Shown: positions 34,706-39,876 of the stretch, piece by piece
Layout: the number at the start of each line of letters is the position of its first letter
Numbering within the stretch: the first letter of the stretch is position 1
Assembly: GCA_902779185.1 (NCBI GenBank)
Contig: CACZAM010000015.1
Location: 1 to 39,876, forward strand
Direction: 5' to 3'
DNA length: 39,876 nucleotides
DNA from: an uncultured Eubacteriales bacterium
Lineage (GTDB): Bacteria; Bacillota; Clostridia; Peptostreptococcales; Anaerovoracaceae
Translations under genes and position numbers: made by a program
Notes under the pieces: model-generated
What the model was told of the DNA's origin: nothing
Databases searched by the model: none
The model's input: the letters and a program-made list of their open reading frames with translations, nothing else

Positions 34706-35025
34706 GGTACCCCCTCCCGATTTCAAGCTATAGCAGCCTGTTAATATATTACGCACAAATGATTACACCGGAAATTATAACTTCAGGTTTAAAGGTGTTC
34801 AATAAAATGAAATTTTATAATTGCTTATATAAATTAATGATAAACCGTAAAACTACTGTAATAAAGTGCCTAAGCGATATTTATAAAAATTATGAATCGC
34901 GCAAACAGTTATTATTTAAAGTATTGATAGCGTTAGCAATGCGTATTCTTGAAGGTGATTTTTACAACTGCTAATATGTATTAAAGGGTAATGCTATTTT
35001 CATTATTATAAAAAGGAGAACTACT
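34706..35025. other. AT-rich divergent intergenic region
   Basis: This 320-base spacer between two secreted-protein genes is clearly more AT-rich than the surroundings. A 71-codon frame at 34759-34974 lacks an SD and protein-like features. The rhodanese promoter (34949-34977) lies at the right end. No clear promoter was found for the minus-strand gene, although several TAATAT-like hexamers occur near 34745-34760. Confidence 0.55.
34949..34977 (+). promoter_or_regulatory. Promoter of the secreted rhodanese gene
   Basis: TTGAAG (34949-34954) and TAATAT (34972-34977) are spaced by 17 bases; the ATG follows about 48 bases later behind an AAAAAGGAG SD. Confidence 0.65.
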
Positions 35026-35697
35026 ATGAAAAAAAGAAGTACAATACTATCTCTCGTACTTGCTGCCGCATTAGTATTCTGCATGAGCGTATCTGTATTT
35101 GCTGAAGAAATCGTAGATCCGGCAACAGTGGACACATCAAGCGTACAAAGTTATAAAACACTGAAGAATAACGAAGTAAGCTGCGAGACTTTCGCCATGG
35201 ATCTGTACAGACAGGCAAAAGAAGGCAAATATGACCTCGTTGATACAGCGACTCTTAAGGGTTGGCTCGACAAAAAAGAGAAAATGGTTGTAATCGATAC
35301 TATGCCTGCAGGATGGTATGTTAACCAACACATTCCTACAGCCCTCAATTCAGTTGTAGGCGGCGGTCCTGAAAATGGCCCTAAATTTCTCTTCCAGGGA
35401 GGAGAAAAAGAGGCTTTAGATAAACTAATCAAAGCAAACTGCTCAAAGAAAGTTAAAAAGTATTACAACAAGAAAACCAAGAAATGGCAGACAAAAAAGA
35501 TCAAAGGCGCTAAGACAAAGACTGTAAAAGTGCTCGATAAAAATGCAAAAATCGTAGTTTACTGTGGATTCACAAAGTGCCAGCGTTCACACCAGGGTGC
35601 AATGTATCTTGTAAAGAAGGGCTTCAAGAACGTATATCGTTACCCAGGCGGAATTTCCGGATGGAAAGATGCAGGCTACAGCATTGTAAAAGAATAA
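35026..35697 (+). CDS. Secreted rhodanese-like protein with Lys-rich insertion
   Basis: This 223-residue protein has a classic signal peptide with a cleavage site near SVFA-EE (residue 26-27). The rhodanese fold includes MVVIDTMPAGWYVNQHIPTALN, the catalytic loop YCGFTKCQRS with C180 and C185, and the C-terminal PGGISGWKDAGY. Between strands a ~35-residue insertion (about 140-175) is extremely Lys-rich (KKYYNKKTKKWQTKKIKG). Export of a sulfurtransferase is unusual but known in clostridia. It is divergent from the Big_2/transglutaminase protein and ends at a strong bidirectional terminator. The second Cys in the active loop could change sulfur chemistry. Confidence 0.85.
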   Translation: MKKRSTILSLVLAAALVFCMSVSVFAEEIVDPATVDTSSVQSYKTLKNNEVSCETFAMDLYRQAKEGKYDLVDTATLKGWLDKKEKMVVIDTMPAGWYVNQHIPTALNSVVGGGPENGPKFLFQGGEKEALDKLIKANCSKKVKKYYNKKTKKWQTKKIKGAKTKTVKVLDKNAKIVVYCGFTKCQRSHQGAMYLVKKGFKNVYRYPGGISGWKDAGYSIVKE

Positions 35698-35720
35698 AAA
35701 ATCTTACCCTTGAAACAAAT

Positions 35721-35766
35721 ACAAATAAGGGGCTGCTGCATTTTAATGCGGCAACCCCTTATTTGT
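35721..35766. terminator. Strong bidirectional terminator
   Basis: ACAAATAAGGGG and CCCCTTATTTGT enclose TGC-GCA paired steps around a TTTTAA loop. T-rich flanks occur on both strands. It closes the rhodanese gene and the convergent PAP2 gene. The core resembles the hairpin at 69-97. Confidence 0.8.
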
Positions 35767-35775
35767 ATATAACTA

Positions 35776-36519
35776 TTAGTGTTTTGGTTTATACCCTCTT
35801 GTCGATTCTGAATCAGCATTTTTACGCTTTACTGCCTGTTTATTATCATATGCAAATTCAAGAGCAGGATCTGCCTTCACCCTTCCGCCGCCCGATATAA
35901 CAGCCGAAAACAGGAGAAGCAGTGTTGCGCTGAGCAGTATCCCTCCGATGATATCGGTGAACCAGTGAACTCCGCACCACAGCCTGCCTCCGATAGTGAC
36001 CAGAGTCGTCAGGAAGCACAGTACTCTTATGAAAGCGCCGAACAGGTTCCCGAAATACTTGTCTGAAACTATCATGACAGCAATCATTACCGTCATAATC
36101 AGCATAGTATGTGACGAAGGGAATGACGCTTCAGGCGCTGTCTCACCCGGCATGATTATCGGTCTGTAATTGATGATGAATTTCTCAAAGAATACATAGC
36201 ATCCTATTACAGCTATAAACAGTCCTCCAAGTGCCAGTATCTCTCTGTCTACTTTCAGCAGACTCCTGCGTTTTATCATCTGAACGAATCCCGCAACGGC
36301 AAACATACCGCATACCGCTATGGCTCCATAACCTATGTAATCCGTAATGTCATACCAGAGCATGTTGACACCGGTAAGGTCGTGCACAAACTGATTTAGA
36401 TGCGAAAAACCAACCTCGGTTCCTGCAGGGCCTATAGCCGCTACGTCATACATTCCGAGCAACACTATAAGTCCGGCAAACAAAGCTCCCGTAATTACAG
36501 CACCTATGACTCTCTTCAT
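35776..36519 (-). CDS. PAP2-type membrane phosphatase
   Basis: The 247-residue membrane protein has about six spans and the three phosphatase motifs of the PAP2 superfamily: a K-x6-RP type sequence (KFIINYRP), SFPSSHT, and RLWCGVHWFTD with the catalytic His. Such enzymes hydrolyse phosphatidic acid, undecaprenyl pyrophosphate or similar lipid phosphates at the outer face. Which one applies is unknown. It follows the MscS gene by 26 bases on the same strand. Confidence 0.88.
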   Translation of the reverse strand: MKRVIGAVITGALFAGLIVLLGMYDVAAIGPAGTEVGFSHLNQFVHDLTGVNMLWYDITDYIGYGAIAVCGMFAVAGFVQMIKRRSLLKVDREILALGGLFIAVIGCYVFFEKFIINYRPIIMPGETAPEASFPSSHTMLIMTVMIAVMIVSDKYFGNLFGAFIRVLCFLTTLVTIGGRLWCGVHWFTDIIGGILLSATLLLLFSAVISGGGRVKADPALEFAYDNKQAVKRKNADSESTRGYKPKH

Positions 36520-36545
36520 CTGAACGCCTTATACCTTTCTGTGAA

Positions 36546-37364
36546 TTATTTGCTTACACTGATAGGTGTTGAAGGTCTTGCGATGCCCTTTTCGTTGAGA
36601 GCAGCCGGTATCTCCTTCATCAGTACGCCGAACTCATCCCAGTAGTTGGCAGTCTTCACCCATACTCTTACTGTGTATGTCAGACCGCCAGGTACTCCCG
36701 CTGTGATCAGAACCTGCGGAGCCGGATTTTCAATCACCCATTCTGTACTATCGATTACATCTGACAGGATCTTCAATACCTTATCTGAATCCTCTGAACC
36801 GTCTATATCGAAGTTGAGGTCGACTCTTCTCAGCTCCTCTGCTGTTGCGTTGCAGATGGTCGAGTTCATCAGAGTGCCGTTCGGTACGGAAATCCTGCGG
36901 TTGTCAAGCGTTGTCAGCACTGTGTATACGAGCGAAATATTCTTTACTACGCCCTCTTCTCCGCCGGCAACAATGTAATCACCCACGTTGAACGGACGGA
37001 ATATGAGGAGCATTATGCCTCCTGCGATATTGGCAAGAGCCCCCTGCAGCGCCATGCCGATCGCCACGCCTACAGAAGCGATCGCCGCGATCACGGATGA
37101 CATCGGAACACCCAGAAGAGCAATTATCGATACCACCAGTATCACATAAAGAGCTGCTTTTACAAAGGTCCTGATATATCCCGCAGCTGTCGGGTCTATC
37201 GTCTGCAGGGCTTTCATCCTGCCCATACCGCTGATTATTCTCTTGATAATAAAGCTGCCGATGAGATAAATAACGACAGCTACGACCAGCTTCAGTCCGA
37301 TATCGATCGCGCCGTCAGTGACTTTATCAAGGAGCTTTCCCACATTGTTGATACTTGCTTCCAT
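36546..37364 (-). CDS. MscS-family mechanosensitive channel
   Basis: A 272-residue small-conductance channel with about three N-terminal spans, the pore-lining glycine/alanine-rich helix (VGVAIGMALQGALANIAGGIMLLI, about 97-120), and the conserved beta domain segment FRPFNVGDYIVAGGEEGVVKNI followed by RRISVPNGTLMNSTI. These open under membrane tension to release solutes in hypo-osmotic shock. It is upstream of PAP2 on the same strand. Confidence 0.93.
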   Translation of the reverse strand: MEASINNVGKLLDKVTDGAIDIGLKLVVAVVIYLIGSFIIKRIISGMGRMKALQTIDPTAAGYIRTFVKAALYVILVVSIIALLGVPMSSVIAAIASVGVAIGMALQGALANIAGGIMLLIFRPFNVGDYIVAGGEEGVVKNISLVYTVLTTLDNRRISVPNGTLMNSTICNATAEELRRVDLNFDIDGSEDSDKVLKILSDVIDSTEWVIENPAPQVLITAGVPGGLTYTVRVWVKTANYWDEFGVLMKEIPAALNEKGIARPSTPISVSK

Positions 37365-37549
37365 CTTCCTTTTCCCTTTCTTTAATTTCTATCAATTATT
37401 CCTTAACCATTTAATAATATCACTCCACAGCTGATGTGTCCATCAAGACGGGCAGCTTCCGCCCTGCATACACGCAGGAATTGCCATTTGACTGCAGGCA
37501 ATGATACAATACAGTAACAGAAAAAGATCACAGACGAATGGAGAACGTA

Positions 37550-38002
37550 ATGAAGAGAGTAATCACATACGGCACATATGACCTTCTGCACTATGGTCAC
37601 ATCAATCTGCTCAAAAGAGCCAAGGCTCTCGGCGATTATCTTATAGTCGCAATCTCAACAGACGAATTCAACTGGAATTCCAAACAGAAAAAATGCTATT
37701 TCTCCTATGAGCAGCGCAAGGCCCTCGTTGAATCTGTCAGATATGTTGACCTGGTGATCCCTGAAGAGAGCTGGGAGCAGAAAAAAAGCGACATGCACGA
37801 GTATCATATAGATACATTCGTGATAGGAGACGACTGGAAGGGAAAGTTTGACTTCCTCAGAGATGAAGGCGTTGAAGTCGTTTACCTCCCTCGCACACCT
37901 GAGATCAGCAGCAGCCAGATAAAGAAGGACCTCTACGACGCGAATGCCGTTGATGGTAAATCCAAAACATCTCACGATGAGATAGACACAAACCCAAAAT
38001 AG
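37550..38002 (+). CDS. tagD: Glycerol-3-phosphate cytidylyltransferase-type protein (TagD family)
   Basis: A 150-residue nucleotidyltransferase of the TagD family that would make CDP-glycerol (or a related CDP-alcohol) for surface polymers. The HxGH nucleotide motif is at 14-17 (HYGH), [16 protein letters not shown] and SSSQIKKDL also match. GGAG precedes ATG 37550; the ATG at 37538 would add four residues but lacks an SD. No other tag or lps gene is nearby, so it may serve another activated alcohol. It ends at a clear terminator. Confidence 0.86.
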   Translation: MKRVITYGTYDLLHYGHINLLKRAKALGDYLIVAISTDEFNWNSKQKKCYFSYEQRKALVESVRYVDLVIPEESWEQKKSDMHEYHIDTFVIGDDWKGKFDFLRDEGVEVVYLPRTPEISSSQIKKDLYDANAVDGKSKTSHDEIDTNPK

Positions 38003-38012
38003 ACATCTTAAA

Positions 38013-38050
38013 ATCCGCCGGCTTTTGAAATATGCCGGCGGATCTTTTTT
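38013..38050 (+). terminator. Terminator after tagD
   Basis: ATCCGCCGGC (38013-38022) and GCCGGCGGAT (38034-38043) form a 10-bp stem, followed by CTTTTTT. Confidence 0.88.
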
Positions 38051-38061
38051 AATGTTTGACT

Positions 38062-38841
38062 TTAAAACGAAATGATTTCCTCGTTCAGGTCATCTACTGT
38101 GATGTTTATATTATGATAGCGCTCTCTCTTCTCCGTTCCCTTTCCGAAATTGATAGCTTCCTGAGGACAGTACTGTACGCATGCGCAGCATGAGATGCAT
38201 TTATCACTGAAAACTACGGCTTTACCGGCGTATCTGATGTTGCCCGTCGGGCAGACCTTCGCGCAGGTTCCGCACATTACGCAATTGTCATTAGCCTTGA
38301 GAGTAAGGCCCTTCTTGCGTGCGATCTGAGGCCAGAGAGCGTGCTCCGCGCTGTTTGCGTATGCCTTAGGAACAGCTTTTTTCGACTTCACACCATTTTT
38401 GATGTCATTCGCAAATTTCTCCGCGAAGTGCTCCGATCTCGCCTGAGCTTCCACCGCGCCCATCTTAGGCAGCATGAGATCGTGCGGGAAGAGCCAGATG
38501 CATGTGCACTGATGTGTGACCGCAGCCCAGTAGTCGAGCGGTATGATCTCGTTCAGTTTTCTTAGTCCTTCCCCCTTATATGATGCGCTCTGATTGATCG
38601 CAAAGGTATATGCGTCAGGGCTCACCTTTATATCATGGAGGTATCTCTCAACGTGTCCAGGAAGTCCGCCGCCATAGCAAGGGAATATGAACCCTACTCT
38701 TTTTGCATCTCTTACATCTGTGACAACAGGGTATTTACGCATCATGATGATGTCTGTATTGCCCAGACTCTTAGCGATGTTCTTTGCCATGTCGAGGCAG
38801 TTACCAGTGCCCGAATAGCAGAAAATGACGTTCTCTTTCAT
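38062..38841 (-). CDS. EFR1-family flavodoxin-ferredoxin fusion
   Basis: A 259-residue electron-transfer protein with an N-terminal flavodoxin-like domain (FCYSGTGNCLDMAK, 8-21) and a C-terminal 2[4Fe-4S] ferredoxin: CVMCGTCAKVCP and CISCCACVQYCP (two complete C-x2-C-x2-C-x3-C sets). EFR1 proteins are common in anaerobic Firmicutes and probably shuttle electrons from ferredoxin pools. A TATAAT at 38910-38905 may be the -10. It is monocistronic. Confidence 0.9.
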   Translation of the reverse strand: MKENVIFCYSGTGNCLDMAKNIAKSLGNTDIIMMRKYPVVTDVRDAKRVGFIFPCYGGGLPGHVERYLHDIKVSPDAYTFAINQSASYKGEGLRKLNEIIPLDYWAAVTHQCTCIWLFPHDLMLPKMGAVEAQARSEHFAEKFANDIKNGVKSKKAVPKAYANSAEHALWPQIARKKGLTLKANDNCVMCGTCAKVCPTGNIRYAGKAVVFSDKCISCCACVQYCPQEAINFGKGTEKRERYHNINITVDDLNEEIISF

Positions 38842-38984
38842 CTGTTTATCTCCTTATCAGAGCGGCTCACAGCCGGCATTTCAATAACTATAATCTACAG
38901 AATGATTATACTACATATAACTTGCGGGAACCAAATACATAAATGCAGTTTTCATTAGCTTTTGAAGCCGCCGATATCACGGAG

Positions 38985-39013
38985 TTTACAAAATACTGCA
39001 GTCAGATTATACT
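38985..39013 (+). promoter_or_regulatory. Promoter of the YcxB-like gene
   Basis: TTTACA (38985-38990) and TATACT (39008-39013) have exact 17-base spacing. The -10 is inside the inverted repeat at 39002-39028. Confidence 0.7.
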
Positions 39014-39028
39014 TTCACTGTAATCTGA
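39002..39028. promoter_or_regulatory. Inverted repeat overlapping the YcxB-like promoter
   Basis: TCAGATTA (39002-39009) and TAATCTGA (39021-39028) are exact inverted copies with an 11-base gap containing most of the -10. This layout would suit a repressor operator. No regulator is adjacent. Confidence 0.45.
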
Positions 39029-39058
39029 ATTAAGCAACAATCAACGGAGATTTGATAA

Positions 39059-39778
39059 ATGGCAAAAAACAAATCGAGAAGCAATAAGAGCAGCGCTGCC
39101 CCGTCAAAGCCGAAGAATACGTCATCAAATGGCGGAACATCGAAACAGGCAGCATCCGGAAGTCCTGATAAGTCTCAGGCGAAGCAGAAAGAGGTCCTAT
39201 ATCAGGTTAAAACAAAAAGAGACAGCGGAGTCCTGAAGGCATATATCACCTTTACATACAGGATGCTCCATCCCGGTGTATCCGCAAGACTCATGCTCTA
39301 TGGATTGATTGTTGCGCTCCCGGGCATATTCTTTTTCAAAGATCTTTACTGGAGGATATTTTTCACGGGTATAGGCGTCCTTATGATACTTCTCGGTCTT
39401 TTCCGCCAGTACATTTCGCTCTGGATGACCAAAAGGAATGACCCTGATTATAAGAACGGCGCGGAATTCACGTATAACTTTACGGTCAATGACGCTGACT
39501 TCCTGAAGGACGGCGTGCGTTTTTCAGGACTCGGAAAGTATAAGGACATTACCGGTTTTTATCACGATGATTCGTATCTGTACATGGGGATGAAAAACAA
39601 GGAAATAATCGTGATCCCAAAGAGCGCATTCACTATAGGAGATTCTGATTCGTTCGAAGAGTTCATTTATAAGAAGAGCAAGAAGACCTGTCACTGGCTT
39701 CCGAACAACTACCGGGACGCAATAAAGCAAAGACGCGCTCAGCGCGCGGTATCATCCGGTAACATGCTCAAAAAATAA
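39059..39778 (+). CDS. YcxB-like domain membrane protein
   Basis: A 239-residue protein with a low-complexity Ser/Lys/Asn-rich N-terminus (1-45), two membrane helices (about 78-93 and 98-116) and a soluble C-terminus resembling YcxB-type domains (DITGFYHDDSYLYMGMKNKEIIVIPKSAF, about 164-192). The function is unknown. The SD GGAG is nine bases upstream. The hydrophilic N-terminus is cytoplasmic and may contact nucleic acid or be disordered. Confidence 0.72.
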   Translation: MAKNKSRSNKSSAAPSKPKNTSSNGGTSKQAASGSPDKSQAKQKEVLYQVKTKRDSGVLKAYITFTYRMLHPGVSARLMLYGLIVALPGIFFFKDLYWRIFFTGIGVLMILLGLFRQYISLWMTKRNDPDYKNGAEFTYNFTVNDADFLKDGVRFSGLGKYKDITGFYHDDSYLYMGMKNKEIIVIPKSAFTIGDSDSFEEFIYKKSKKTCHWLPNNYRDAIKQRRAQRAVSSGNMLKK

Positions 39779-39876
39779 AGGCTCTTTAACAAAGATTGGG
39801 GTCGAGTGTACGCCTATCCAATAAGTGGGGGTCTTCTGGAATAGCGTCAGAAGAGGCTATTCCAGAGATGGGGGTA
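39779..39876. other. Window-edge sequence with perfect 10-bp hairpin
   Basis: After the YcxB-like stop, 98 bases hold G-rich repeats (TGGGGTC, GGGGGTC, TGGGGGTA) and a perfect hairpin CTGGAATAGC (39836-39845) / GCTATTCCAG (39856-39865) not followed by T-run. It does not look like a terminator; it may be the edge of a repeat or insertion element. Nothing is identified with confidence. Confidence 0.25.

Noticed and set aside
34759-34974. 71-codon frame in the AT-rich divergent region
   Set aside because: No SD, no recognisable features, and it lies in a non-coding promoter region.
1-39876. CRISPR arrays, tRNA or rRNA genes, prophage genes
   Set aside because: No regularly spaced direct repeats, tRNA cloverleaf, rRNA-like or phage structural sequences were seen.

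Overview
The window looks like a chromosome segment of an anaerobic Firmicute in the Clostridia. An Eubacteriales Family XIII / Anaerovoracaceae-type organism is my guess, and this is inference. The evidence is moderate GC, AGGAGG-type ribosome binding sites, the [FeFe]-hydrogenase maturase HydE, a pair of 2-hydroxyacyl-CoA dehydratase proteins, a YerC-type TrpR-like regulator, DUF445 and TIGR01906 membrane proteins, an EFR1 ferredoxin and a probable HesB-like selenoprotein. No rRNA, tRNA, CRISPR array, prophage or complete insertion sequence was seen. Most of the window is ordinary core chromosome; the interesting signals are regulatory or lie between conventional ORFs.

Layout. 1-1.3 kb: the end of an upstream unit with a terminator, yerC (-) and a divergent membrane protein (+). 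1.3-2.6 kb: cysK (-) behind a long leader that encodes a 33-residue peptide with three consecutive Cys codons, followed by mutually exclusive antiterminator and terminator hairpins. 2.6-7.0 kb: hydE, a short promoter-to-terminator unit that may be a small RNA or attenuated leader, then an operon of two 2-hydroxyacyl-CoA dehydratase proteins and a 56-residue membrane protein. 7.2-10.3 kb: a copper operon of csoR and a CopA ATPase fused to a C-terminal CopZ-like domain, under two CsoR-type operators. 10.3-13.8 kb: threonine aldolase, an HI0933-type flavoprotein and a PTS IIC-like membrane protein (-). 13.9-15.0 kb: mltG (+).

15.1-25.2 kb (-): Nudix hydrolase, voltage-gated-type potassium channel, cyclophilin, then a tightly packed cluster of YgjP-like peptidase, KefB-type antiporter, DUF445, ABC ATPase and a giant coiled-coil FtsX permease. 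25.3-29.9 kb: an ArsC-like thioredoxin-fold protein (+), an AGCS alanine/glycine symporter, and an apparent operon of HerA-like ATPase, prolyl-tRNA editing protein and HesB-like protein. The HesB-like frame is interrupted by a TGA followed by a SECIS-like hairpin, which suggests selenocysteine. 30-33 kb: an M16C peptidase. 33-35.7 kb: two divergent secreted proteins, a bacterial-Ig/transglutaminase-like protein and a rhodanese, separated by an AT-rich spacer. 35.8-39.8 kb: PAP2 phosphatase, MscS channel, TagD-type cytidylyltransferase, EFR1 flavodoxin-ferredoxin and a YcxB-like membrane protein.

Recurring themes are sulfur, selenium, metal and redox chemistry (cysK, hydE, HesB-like, rhodanese, ArsC-like, csoR-copA, EFR1) and ion or osmotic homeostasis (K channel, KefB-type, MscS, AGCS). 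The strongest candidates for follow-up are the Cys-codon attenuator of cysK, the selenoprotein, the CopA-CopZ fusion with an internal translation start, and two apparently leaderless genes.
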